Below, one piece after another: positions 25,447-33,530 of a stretch of DNA of 64,000 bases. The position numbers and the translations under genes were made by a program. The stretch is taken from positions 62,001 through 126,000 of the forward strand of contig NZ_PPEL01000001.1 in NCBI RefSeq assembly GCF_002899695.1, given 5' to 3'. Under the pieces are notes generated by a model. That model had not been told where the DNA came from. It worked only from the letters and a program-made list of their open reading frames with translations, and ran no database searches. Origin of the DNA: Rubneribacter badeniensis (GTDB lineage Bacteria; Actinomycetota; Coriobacteriia; Coriobacteriales; Eggerthellaceae). How positions within the stretch are numbered: position 1 is the first letter of the stretch; each line of letters begins with the position of its first letter.

Positions 25447-25776
25447 ATGCCGAACCTTCCCGAGCTGGCCTACAACGCCGACGGCCTCGTCCCCTGCATC
25501 GTGCAGGACGCGGACACGCGCGAGGTGCTCATGATGGCGTGGATGAGCGCCGAATCGCTTTCGCTCACGCTCGAGCGCGGCGAGACGGTGTTCTGGAGCC
25601 GCAGTCGCCAGGAGCTCTGGCATAAGGGCGCCACGTCGGGAAACGTGCAGAAGGTCGTGGAGCTGCGCTACGACTGCGACGCCGATACGCTGCTCGCGCT
25701 CGTGCGTCCGGCCGGGCCCGCCTGCCACACGGGCGCGCGCTCCTGCTTCTTCCGCCCGATCGGCGCGGACGGCTGA
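25447..25776 (+). CDS. hisI: Phosphoribosyl-AMP cyclohydrolase
   Basis: Zinc/magnesium-dependent cyclohydrolase, the third step of histidine synthesis; 109 residues, monofunctional. Family blocks: [44 protein letters not shown], and the metal-binding Cys set in RYDCDAD and [14 protein letters not shown] 25447 has AAAAGGAGG upstream. It is cut off from hisZGDCBHAF by the DUF1016 gene, so a local promoter may be needed; TGC-ATAATG at about 25410 resembles an extended -10. No hisE (phosphoribosyl-ATP pyrophosphatase) is seen in the window. Confidence 0.96.
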   Translation: MPNLPELAYNADGLVPCIVQDADTREVLMMAWMSAESLSLTLERGETVFWSRSRQELWHKGATSGNVQKVVELRYDCDADTLLALVRPAGPACHTGARSCFFRPIGADG

Positions 25777-25893
25777 CGGATCCTCGCGCGGCGTCTCGCA
25801 TGCCGTGCGATCCGCCTCTTTCCGTTCGGTGCCCCGCGCATCGATCCGTAGCCCCGCCTCCACCGCAAATCCACGAACAGGCCGCCTTCGCGC

Positions 25894-25922
25894 TTGAACG
25901 AAGGCCGGACATGCGATACTAT
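25894..25922 (+). promoter_or_regulatory. Promoter of the fsa-rho transcript
   Basis: TTGAAC (25894-25899), 17-bp spacer, TACTAT (25917-25922), overlapping an alternative TATAAA. It gives a leader of about 115 nt. The 269-bp gap between hisI and fsa holds nothing else. Confidence 0.65.
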
Positions 25923-26045
25923 AAAACTCAGTTCTGACGTCTTCCAAAGGAAGAAAACCCATCACAATGCATCTCCCCATCACGGAATCCTGCGCGCATC
26001 CGTGCGCGCTTTCGAACCGGAAAGCCAACCTATAAGGAGGATTGG

Positions 26046-26708
26046 GTGAAGTTCTTTCTCGACACCGCCGATCTCGCCGAGATCGAAGAGGCGGCCAGCT
26101 GGGGCGTGCTCGCGGGCGTGACCACGAACCCCACGCTCTACGCGCGCACGGGCGGCAAGCTCGCCGACTTCCACAACCACATCAAGCGCATCTGCGAGAT
26201 CGTGGACGGTCCCGTGTCTGCTGAGAGCGTGGCCATGACGCGCGACGAGATGATCCGCGACGGCCGCGAGTTGGCCGCCCTCGCCGACAACGTGGTGGTG
26301 AAGCTGCCCACCATGATCGAGGGCTTGGCCGCCACGAGGCAGCTGTCCAGCGAGGGCATCCCGGTGAACATGACGCTGTGCTTCACCGTGCCGCAGGCCA
26401 TCATGGCCGCCCGCGCCGGCGCCCGCTACATCAGCCCGTTCGTGGGCCGCTTCGACGACATCTCCGAGAACGGCCTTGCACAGCTCGAGGATGTGGTGGC
26501 AGCTGTGAACAACTACGATTTCGGCCACGAGGTCGAGATCATCGCCGCATCGGTGCGCAGCGCGAACCACGTGGCCCAGGCCGCCCTCATGGGCGCCGAC
26601 ATCGCCACGGTGCCCTTCGCTGCGCTCAAGAAGTGCGTGCAGCATCCGCTCACGGATCGCGGGCTCGATGCGTTTCTGAAGGACTGGGAGAAAGTGCAGG
26701 GCGCATGA
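26046..26708 (+). CDS. fsa: Transaldolase-like fructose-6-phosphate aldolase (FSA/TalC family)
   Basis: Short class I aldolase of the FSA/TalC family, 220 residues, about two thirds of a classical transaldolase. The family start MKFFLDTADLAEIEEAASWG, GVTTNPTLYARTG, VVKLPTMIEGLAATRQL (Schiff-base lysine region), NMTLCFTVPQAIMAARAGA and YISPFVGRFDD are all present. It either cleaves fructose 6-phosphate or acts as the transaldolase of the pentose phosphate pathway. GTG 26046 has ATAAGGAGG upstream. Its stop overlaps the start of rho (ATGA). Confidence 0.92.
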   Translation: MKFFLDTADLAEIEEAASWGVLAGVTTNPTLYARTGGKLADFHNHIKRICEIVDGPVSAESVAMTRDEMIRDGRELAALADNVVVKLPTMIEGLAATRQLSSEGIPVNMTLCFTVPQAIMAARAGARYISPFVGRFDDISENGLAQLEDVVAAVNNYDFGHEVEIIAASVRSANHVAQAALMGADIATVPFAALKKCVQHPLTDRGLDAFLKDWEKVQGA

Positions 26709-28375
26709 GCGAAAACGAAGCGGTCCAAACGCACGCCGCCCCTGCGGGCGCTGCCGAGCAGAAGGAGAAAGCGCCGACGCGCCGCCGCACCACGAGCGTG
26801 AAGGCCGTCAAGCCCGCCAAGGAGGCGACCGACGCCGCCAAAAGCGATGCCTCGTCGTCCGTCCGCGCTGCGCGCACGCCGCGCAAATCGGTGAAGGCCG
26901 TCGGCCAGGGCGCGAGCCAGGGCAAGCGCCCAGGCGGCGCGGGTGCCTCTGGCAAGCAGGGCGCGGGCGGGAGCGCCCGTCAGAGACAAGGCGGCGGCCA
27001 GGGCAAGCAGGGCAACGGTCGAAACGGCGCCCAGAACCCCCGCCGCCAGCGTCGCCAGCACGGCAACCAGGGGCCGCGCGAGGTGCAACCGAGCGTGTCG
27101 CGCGAGGATCTGGCCAAGCTCAAGGTGGCCGAGCTGCGCGAGAAGGCCGCCGAGTTGAACGTGGACGTGACGGGCCTGAAGAAGGCCGAGCTCGTGGAGG
27201 CCGTGTTCGAGGCTAGCGTGCGGGCCGAGGGCTTCATCGAGGTGTCGGGCATCCTCGACATCCTCGCCGACGGCTACGGCTTTCTGCGCACGCAGGGCTA
27301 TCTGCCCAGCGAGACGGACTGCTACGTGGGGCTGTCCACCATCCGGCGCAACGGCCTGCGCAAGGGCGATCTCGTGTGCGGCCAGACGCGTCCGGCGCGC
27401 GAGAACGAGAAGTACGCCGCCATCCAGAAGGTCACGTCCGTGAACGGCACGCCGGTCGACCAGCTGGGCGCGCGCGTGCGCTTCGGCGACCTCACGCCGG
27501 TGTATCCGGACGAGTGCCTGATCATGGAGCACGGCAAGCACACCGTCACCGCCCGCGTCATCGACCTCGTCAGCCCTATCGGCAAGGGCCAGCGCGGGCT
27601 GATCGTGAGCCCGCCCAAAGCGGGCAAGACCACCATCCTGAAGGACATCGCCGCCTCCATCAGCGCCAACAATCCCGAGGTGCACCTCATGTGCCTGCTT
27701 GTGGACGAGCGCCCCGAAGAGGTCACGGACATGCAGCGCTCCATCAAAGGCGAGGTGATCTCCTCCACGTTCGACATGCCCACCGAGAACCACATCGCCG
27801 TGTCGGAGCTCGTCATCGAGCGTGCGAAGCGCCTTGTGGAATGCGGCAAGGACGTCGTCATCCTGCTGGATTCGCTCACGCGCCTCGCGCGCGCCTACAA
27901 CCTGGCGCAGCCCGCGTCGGGCCGCATCCTGTCGGGCGGCGTGGACTCCACGGCGCTCTACCCGCCGAAGAAGTTCCTCGGCGCCGCGCGCAACATCGAA
28001 GGGGGCGGCAGCCTCACCATCCTCGCCTCGGCGCTCGTGGAGACGGGGTCGAAGATGGACGAGGTCATCTTCGAGGAGTTCAAGGGCACGGGCAACATGG
28101 AGCTCAAGCTCGACCGCAGCCTGGCCGACCGGCGCATCTTCCCGGCCATCGACCCGGTCGCCTCCGGCACGCGCAAGGAGGATCTGCTGCTCGACCCGCA
28201 GGAGGCGCCGCTCATCTGGGCCGTGCGCCGCATCTTGGCCAACACGAGCAGCACCGAGCGCGCCATGGACATGCTCATCAAATCGCTCAAGCAAACCGAC
28301 ACCAACCAGGAGTTCTTGCTGCGCACGGCCAAGAAGGCCCAGCACAGCAAGGCCGACGGCGCCATCGAGTTCTGA
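26705..28375 (+). CDS. rho: Transcription termination factor Rho with N-terminal extension
   Basis: RNA-dependent helicase for factor-dependent termination, 556 residues. After a disordered N-terminal region of about 130 residues rich in Arg, Gly, Gln and Lys come the Rho N-terminal helix bundle (KLKVAELREKAAELNVDVTG), the cold-shock RNA-binding domain (YGFLRTQGYLPSETDCYVGL), and the RecA-like ATPase (SPPKAGKTTILKDIA, LLVDERPEEVTDM, VVILLDSLTRLARAYN, Q-loop GGVDSTALYPPKKF). Basic N-terminal insertions of this kind are typical for high-GC actinobacteria and can extend RNA binding. ATG 26705 overlaps the fsa stop. Confidence 0.97.
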   Translation: MSENEAVQTHAAPAGAAEQKEKAPTRRRTTSVKAVKPAKEATDAAKSDASSSVRAARTPRKSVKAVGQGASQGKRPGGAGASGKQGAGGSARQRQGGGQGKQGNGRNGAQNPRRQRRQHGNQGPREVQPSVSREDLAKLKVAELREKAAELNVDVTGLKKAELVEAVFEASVRAEGFIEVSGILDILADGYGFLRTQGYLPSETDCYVGLSTIRRNGLRKGDLVCGQTRPARENEKYAAIQKVTSVNGTPVDQLGARVRFGDLTPVYPDECLIMEHGKHTVTARVIDLVSPIGKGQRGLIVSPPKAGKTTILKDIAASISANNPEVHLMCLLVDERPEEVTDMQRSIKGEVISSTFDMPTENHIAVSELVIERAKRLVECGKDVVILLDSLTRLARAYNLAQPASGRILSGGVDSTALYPPKKFLGAARNIEGGGSLTILASALVETGSKMDEVIFEEFKGTGNMELKLDRSLADRRIFPAIDPVASGTRKEDLLLDPQEAPLIWAVRRILANTSSTERAMDMLIKSLKQTDTNQEFLLRTAKKAQHSKADGAIEF

Positions 28376-28544
28376 TCGGCCCCTCGCTTCCGCTGCCCGA
28401 TCGAGCGCGGGCGGCGGGGCGGCTTCGAAAAGGAAGGGAGAAGGCGGGTCGCGCTCGTGGAGATGCCCGGGACAACCGCTTTCGACCGACGCGGTCTTTT
28501 GAGTTTCGCGGTAGTATGGTTCCACGTCCGACTGAGGAGGGAGC

Positions 28545-29606
28545 ATGTCCCAAGACAATGGCAACTGGCAGCAGCAGGTGTGGCAGCAGCCCGCCTCGCA
28601 GCCTGCGTGTCCACCGCCAGTTCCGGGCGCGTTTCAGCAGCCCGCCTACGCGCCGCCGCCGAGGAAAAGCCGCGGCTGGATCGTCGCGCTCGTGGCGGTT
28701 CTGTGCGTGTTCGCGCTTTCGGCCATCGGCATGGTGTCGTGCACGTCGATGTTCGCATCGTCCATGGGCTCTTTGGGCTCCGGCGGCGCGAGCGACCTCG
28801 ACTACCTCACCGGCGATGCGGTGGCCGTCATCGACATCGAGGGGACCATCCAATACGACGGCACGACGTGCAGCCCCGAGGGCTTGAAGGCGCAGCTCGA
28901 CGTCGCCGCGGACAACGACCACGTCAAGGCCGTGGTGCTGCGCGTGGACTCCGGCGGCGGCACCGCCACAGCTGGCGAGGAGATGGCCGCCTACGTGCGG
29001 CAGTTCCGCGAGGACACCGGCAAGCCCGTCGTGGTGTCGAGCGCCTCCATGAACGCGAGCGCCGCCTACGAGATATCCTCGCAGGCCGACTATATCTTCA
29101 CCGCCAAGACCACGGCCATCGGCGCCATCGGCACGGCCATGCAGATCACCGATCTGTCCGGGCTCATGGAGAAGCTCGGCATATCGGTGGACAACGTCAC
29201 GAGCTCCGACAGCAAGGACTCGAGCTACGGCACGCGCCCGCTCACCGAGGAGGAGCGCGCGTACTACCAAGACCAGGTCGACCAGATCAACGAGACGTTC
29301 ATCCAGACCGTGGCCGAGGGTCGTGGCATGACCGAGGACGAGGTGCGCACGCTGGCCACCGGGCTCACGTTCACCGGCATGGAGGCTGTGGAGAACGGTC
29401 TGGCCGACGAGATCGGCACGAAGGAGGATGCGGTGGCGAAGGCGGCCGAGCTGGCGGGCGTCGAACGCTATGCGACGACCGATCTGGGGCCGGCGGGCGA
29501 CGGCCTGTCCAGCTTGCTCGACCTGATGTCCGCACGCGGCGCCTCTGCCGACGATATCGCACTTGCGTTGAAGGAGCTTGAAGACGATGGCAGCATCGCA
29601 CACTAA
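28545..29606 (+). CDS. sppA: Signal peptide peptidase SppA (S49 family), short form
   Basis: Membrane-bound Ser/Lys protease that degrades leftover signal peptides. The 353-residue protein has a Gln/Pro-rich N-terminus, one membrane span (WIVALVAVLCVFALSAIGMV), and the S49 domain: VVLRVDSGGGTATAGEEMA, nucleophile region SSASMNASAAYEISSQAD, and the distal lysine in SSDSKDSSYGTRPLTEEE. The active-site neighbourhood reads NASAAYE where the usual form is A(S/A)GGYY, a small deviation. ATG has GAGGAGGGAGC upstream. Its last 20 bp overlap metG. Confidence 0.92.
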   Translation: MSQDNGNWQQQVWQQPASQPACPPPVPGAFQQPAYAPPPRKSRGWIVALVAVLCVFALSAIGMVSCTSMFASSMGSLGSGGASDLDYLTGDAVAVIDIEGTIQYDGTTCSPEGLKAQLDVAADNDHVKAVVLRVDSGGGTATAGEEMAAYVRQFREDTGKPVVVSSASMNASAAYEISSQADYIFTAKTTAIGAIGTAMQITDLSGLMEKLGISVDNVTSSDSKDSSYGTRPLTEEERAYYQDQVDQINETFIQTVAEGRGMTEDEVRTLATGLTFTGMEAVENGLADEIGTKEDAVAKAAELAGVERYATTDLGPAGDGLSSLLDLMSARGASADDIALALKELEDDGSIAH

Positions 29607-31614
29607 CACAGAACGCACGTCCTGGCCCAAGCGGGCCGTCGTCACGGCGGGCATGCCCTACGGCAACAAGGCCCTGCATTTCGGCCACATCGCCGGCGTG
29701 TTCGTGCCGGCCGACGCCTTCGCGCGCTTTCTGCGCGACCGCATCGGCGCGGCGAACGTCCGCTTCATCAGCGGCACGGATTGCTTCGGCTCGCCCATCA
29801 ACGAGGGCTACCGCAAGCTTGTGGAGGCGGGGGAGTTCGACGGCACTATCGAGGAGTACGTGCTGGCCAACCACGAGCGCCAGAAGGCGACGCTTTCGGC
29901 CTTCGGCATCAGCCTCGACATCTACGAAGGCTCCAACATCGGGCATTCGGGCGATGTGCACCAGCTCATCAGCGAGAAGTTCATCGAGAAGCTGCACGAG
30001 AACGGGCATCTGCACAAGCGCGCCACGCTGCAGTTCTACGACGCCGAGGCGGGCACGTTCCTCAACGGCCGGCAGGTGCAGGGCCGCTGCCCCGTGCAGG
30101 GCTGCAAGTCCGAGCACGGCTACGCCGACGAGTGCGACCTCGGCCACAGCTACGCGCCCGAGGACCTCATCGCGCCGAAGTCGACGCTCACGGGCACGGT
30201 GCCCGAGATGCGCCCGGTGGAGAACTGGTACTTCGACCTGCCCGCGTTTGCCGACTTTCTGCGCGATCACGTGGCGGCGCTCGAGGCCGACCCGGACGTG
30301 CGCGCCATCGTGCCGCAGACCATCAAGGAGTTCTTGGCGCCCCCGGTCATCTACGTGAAGAACGAGGCGCGCGAGGCCTACGAGGCGGTGGCGGGAGAGC
30401 TGCCGCCGCATGCGCTGCGCGAGGCCGAGAAGGGCAAGCAGAGCTTCGAGATCGAGTTCGCCGACATCGAAGCGCGCGACGCCGCGCGCGAGGTGCTGGC
30501 CCGCGCGGACATCCGCTTCCGCACGGGCAAGGCGCTCGTGCCGTTCCGCATCACCGGCAACATCGAATGGGGCGTCGCGGCGCCCGTCATCGACGGCTTG
30601 GAGGGCCTTACCGTGTGGTGCTGGCCTGAAAGCCTGTGGGCGCCCATGTCGTTCACGATGGCGGTGAACGACCAGATGGGCTTGCCGCGCGGCAGCTGGC
30701 GCGACTGGTGGTGCTCGGAGGACGCCGAGGTCTTCCAGTTCATCGGCCAGGACAACCTGTACTTCTACGGCGTGGCGCAGCCCGCCATGATCGAGGCGCT
30801 GCGCCCCGGCGACATCCTCGCCCCCGGCCCGTCGGAGCATCCCATCCGCCAGACCACGCTCGTGGCGAACCATCACATCCTGTTCGGGGACAAGAAGGCC
30901 TCCTCGTCGGGGGCGGTGAAGCCGCCGTCTGCCGACGAGCTGTTGGATCATTACACGGTCGAGCAGCTGCGCGCGCATTTTCTTGCGCTCGGCCTCGATC
31001 AGAAGTCGGTGGGCTTCAAGCCCAAACCCTACCTTGCCACGCCCGAGGAGCTGGCCGACCCGCGCGTGGCCGATCCGGTCCTCAAGGAGGGCGCGCTGCT
31101 CACGAACGTGTTCAACCGTCTGGCGCGCAGCTGCTTCTACGAGGCGCAGAAGAGCTTCGAGGGGTACCTGCCGCTCGGAGAGGTGTCGTCCGAGGTGGTG
31201 GAGAAGGCTCAGGAGACGCTGACAGCCTATGACGAGATGATGCATCGCGTGGAGCTGCATTCCGTCATGTCGCTCATGGACGGGTTCATCCGCTGGGCGA
31301 ACAAGCGCTGGACCGACGGCATCCGGCAGGCGGAGCTTGCGGGCGACGACGCGGCGCGCCGCCAGGTGCTCGTGGATTCGTTTTTCCTTTTGCGGGTGGC
31401 GACGCTGCTCATGCACCCCGTGGTTCCCTTCGGCACGGAGCGGATCTGCGACTACCTGAGCTTCGAGTTCGACGACTTCTTCAGCTGGAACTACGATTTC
31501 GAGGGCATGGACGAGCTGTGCAGCGCCAGCGAGCAGGACGAGGGCCGTCACCGCATCCGCGAGCTGCCCCCGCGCTTCGACTTCTTCGAGAAGCACCCGA
31601 GCCAGCGCAAATAG
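29587..31614 (+). CDS. metG: Methionyl-tRNA synthetase
   Basis: Class I aminoacyl-tRNA synthetase, 675 residues. The HIGH signature appears as LHFGHIAG within YGNKALHFGHIAGV; the zinc knuckle is GRCPVQGC...DECDLGH; the KMSKS loop is changed to DKKASSSGA. The anticodon-binding helical domain follows (LTNVFNRLARSCFYEAQKSF). ATG 29587 is preferred over the upstream TTG, with AAGGAG ten bases upstream. It overlaps sppA by 20 bp, so the two are cotranscribed. A terminator follows the stop. The altered KMSKS region occurs in a branch of MetG enzymes, but a MetG-like paralogue cannot be excluded. Confidence 0.92.
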   Translation: MAASHTNTERTSWPKRAVVTAGMPYGNKALHFGHIAGVFVPADAFARFLRDRIGAANVRFISGTDCFGSPINEGYRKLVEAGEFDGTIEEYVLANHERQKATLSAFGISLDIYEGSNIGHSGDVHQLISEKFIEKLHENGHLHKRATLQFYDAEAGTFLNGRQVQGRCPVQGCKSEHGYADECDLGHSYAPEDLIAPKSTLTGTVPEMRPVENWYFDLPAFADFLRDHVAALEADPDVRAIVPQTIKEFLAPPVIYVKNEAREAYEAVAGELPPHALREAEKGKQSFEIEFADIEARDAAREVLARADIRFRTGKALVPFRITGNIEWGVAAPVIDGLEGLTVWCWPESLWAPMSFTMAVNDQMGLPRGSWRDWWCSEDAEVFQFIGQDNLYFYGVAQPAMIEALRPGDILAPGPSEHPIRQTTLVANHHILFGDKKASSSGAVKPPSADELLDHYTVEQLRAHFLALGLDQKSVGFKPKPYLATPEELADPRVADPVLKEGALLTNVFNRLARSCFYEAQKSFEGYLPLGEVSSEVVEKAQETLTAYDEMMHRVELHSVMSLMDGFIRWANKRWTDGIRQAELAGDDAARRQVLVDSFFLLRVATLLMHPVVPFGTERICDYLSFEFDDFFSWNYDFEGMDELCSASEQDEGRHRIRELPPRFDFFEKHPSQRK

Positions 31615-31620
31615 GATGGA

Positions 31621-31654
31621 GGGGCCCTGCCGCTCGGCGGGCCCTCTTCTTTTT
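31621..31654 (+). terminator. Terminator of sppA-metG
   Basis: GGGGCCCTGCC pairs with GGCGGGCCCT (one bulged base) around a GCTC loop, followed by TTTTT at 31650-31654. The next 200 bp before the methyltransferase gene show no feature. Confidence 0.8.
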
Positions 31655-31866
31655 GCGGAGGCCCCCTTTTTCTGGCGCGTGGCTTGGCAGGGGCGCGGGC
31701 GTTCCCAGCCGCGCCGACAGCACGCCGCGCCCTTCCCGAATCGACGCGGCGCGCCCCTTTGCCCGCGGATCGCCTCCCGCGCCGAAAGAAGGGTTCCGAG
31801 CCGGGGAGCAGGCCCGCGCCAAGAGGAGGGTTTCGCGCCGCCAGCTCGAACAGGAAGGATTGCCTC

Positions 31867-32385
31867 ATGGGGTTTCTGCTGGTGATTCCTTTGTTTCTCA
31901 TTCGGTTCGGCTTGCTGTACGCCGTGAGCAAGGACGCGCTTGCGCGGGCGGCGCGCTTTGCGCCGCTGGCGGGTCGCGAGAAGATCGCCTACGGACTGTA
32001 CCAGATCTCCAACGTCGCCCTCATCGTGTTCCCGTGCTTCCTCAGCATCAAGTTGGAGCCGCCGTGCCTGTTCGGCGCAGGAGTCGTCGTGCACGGGGCG
32101 GGCGTTGTCCTGCTCGCCGTGTCGACGGTGCAGTTCGCCCATCCGTCGCCGAGCGGCCTTGTGGACCGCGGCGTCTACCGCCTGTCGCGCAACCCGATGT
32201 ACGTGGCGTACTTCCTGTACTTCGCCGGGTGCGCGCTGCTTTTGCAGTCCGTCGCCCTGTTCGTTCTCCTCGCGGTGTTCCAAGCGTCGGCCCATGGGAT
32301 CATCAAGGCCGAAGAGCGCTGGTGCCTCGCCACCTTCGGCGATGCCTACCGCGCCTACCTGGGCACCGTGCGCCGGTACCTATAG
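31867..32385 (+). CDS. Isoprenylcysteine methyltransferase (ICMT/PEMT)-like integral membrane methyltransferase
   Basis: 172-residue protein with four to five hydrophobic spans and the family C-terminal block: GLVDRGVYRLSRNPMYVAYF, followed by EERWCLATFGDAYRAYLGTV, the SAM-binding region of ICMT/PEMT-like enzymes. Bacterial members methylate lipids or small molecules; the true substrate is unknown. ATG 31867 has AGGAAGGATTG upstream. Monocistronic, followed by a bidirectional hairpin shared with the convergent gene. Confidence 0.85.
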   Translation: MGFLLVIPLFLIRFGLLYAVSKDALARAARFAPLAGREKIAYGLYQISNVALIVFPCFLSIKLEPPCLFGAGVVVHGAGVVLLAVSTVQFAHPSPSGLVDRGVYRLSRNPMYVAYFLYFAGCALLLQSVALFVLLAVFQASAHGIIKAEERWCLATFGDAYRAYLGTVRRYL

Positions 32386-32388
32386 AAA

Positions 32389-32417
32389 CGCCCCGTCTGC
32401 AAACGGCAGGCGGGGCG
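32389..32417. terminator. Hairpin between convergent genes
   Basis: CGCCCCGTCTGC and GCAGGCGGGGCG pair over 12 bp (one G-U) around a 5-nt loop. It lies a few bases after the stop of the methyltransferase and 20 bp after the stop of the convergent sulfite-oxidase-like gene. It has no long U-run. Confidence 0.6.
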
Positions 32418-32438
32418 CACGGTGCGAGCGATCTCGGC

Positions 32439-33521
32439 CTAGGCCACTTCGAACACGAGGGTTGCCGCGAGGGGCGACACCTCTCCGTCGGCGGTTTTGG
32501 CGCGCACGGTCATGCGGTAGTCGCCCGCCTCCTCGAACGAGGTGGTGAACTGCCAGTTCACCCATTTGTCGGCCGTGGCCCCCTCGGTTGCGCACGACGT
32601 CCAGGTGGCGCCGTTGTCGAAGGAGAACTCGACGGCTGTGATGGGGCTTCCCATATCGTCGGCAACGCCTTCGAACGTGATCTCGTCTCCGGCCTTGAAC
32701 ACGCATCCGTCGGCGTAGTTCATGATGTTGACCTTGTTGCGGTAGCACGGATCGACCGTCTGAAGCTCCGGCTCTTCGGCCTCCTTCGTCAGCTCGATGT
32801 CCACGACGTTGCGCGTGAAGTAGCGCGCCACGGTCTCGGGCATCCACAGTTGAAGGCTGGAGTCGGCGGTCGAGGAGAGTTCTTCTCCGTTCACTTGGTA
32901 CACGAGCAGCGCGTTCTTCTCGAGCGCGTAGCGCAGCGGCAGCGGCTGCCCGAATCCGTCCGCGCCGTAGGCCGTCACCGTGTTCACGCCGTCCTCGAGG
33001 TCGGCCATCTCCACGACAGCCGACAGCGGAACGCCCATGACGGTCGCCTGGCCGAAGGGCATGCCGGTGGCGCACGAGCACGCCATCGTCGTCTCCTGGC
33101 TCTTGTCTTCGGCAAGGTCGCGCACGTCCACGGTGAAGGTCTTCTTCACGTTCCCGCCCACGTTGACGTAGAAGTTCGCCACGCCGCCCTCGGCGTCGGC
33201 GAGCTCGACGGCGGGCTTCGAGCACATGCTGGTCAAAGCCGTGCCGAACACGTTGAACAGCTCGTCGTTGGGCGTCGTTCCCTCCTGGTTGAAGGAGAAG
33301 GACCCTTCGACGTTCGCGAGGCGCACCGAGGCGTCGTCCACGTCGATCCAGTGCGCGAGCACCTCGCGGTCGTTCACCACGTGCGTGGTGGAGGAGGGGT
33401 CGGCGTCGGCGATCTGGGGCTGGGCAGCCGCCGCGCCCCCTGCCGCCGTCGCAGCGCCGAGCGCGAGCAAGGCGGAGCCTGCCACGCCGCCGGCGACCCT
33501 TCGAGTGGTTTTGAAAGCCAT
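32439..33521 (-). CDS. Secreted sulfite-oxidase-fold protein (molybdopterin-binding plus dimerisation domain)
   Basis: 360-residue exported protein. The N-terminus TTRRVAGGVAGSALLALGAA is a Tat-like signal. Residues about 75-240 have the oxidoreductase molybdopterin-binding (SUOX) fold: TTMACSCATGMP where the metal-ligand Cys is expected, QATVMGVPLSAVVEMADL, and later LLVYQVNGEEL with MPETVARYFTRNVVDIEL. Residues about 255-355 form an Ig-like Mo-cofactor dimerisation domain (PITAVEFSFDNGATWTSC, YRMTVRAKTADG). It lies 9 bp downstream of the cytochrome-fused paralogue and probably shares its transcript. Either an enzyme or an accessory subunit lacking full cofactor ligands; not decidable here. 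Confidence 0.82.
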   Translation of the reverse strand: MAFKTTRRVAGGVAGSALLALGAATAAGGAAAAQPQIADADPSSTTHVVNDREVLAHWIDVDDASVRLANVEGSFSFNQEGTTPNDELFNVFGTALTSMCSKPAVELADAEGGVANFYVNVGGNVKKTFTVDVRDLAEDKSQETTMACSCATGMPFGQATVMGVPLSAVVEMADLEDGVNTVTAYGADGFGQPLPLRYALEKNALLVYQVNGEELSSTADSSLQLWMPETVARYFTRNVVDIELTKEAEEPELQTVDPCYRNKVNIMNYADGCVFKAGDEITFEGVADDMGSPITAVEFSFDNGATWTSCATEGATADKWVNWQFTTSFEEAGDYRMTVRAKTADGEVSPLAATLVFEVA

Positions 33522-33530
33522 GGCGTCCTC

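Noticed and set aside
25777-26045. A tRNA or small RNA in the hisI-fsa gap
   Set aside because: No cloverleaf could be drawn and there is no terminator; only the fsa promoter is supported.
29371-32295. A 974-codon frame on the minus strand antisense to metG and sppA
   Set aside because: A shadow of GC-rich codon use; the translation is a low-complexity Arg/His/Ala-rich product and the sense strand holds clear metG and sppA.
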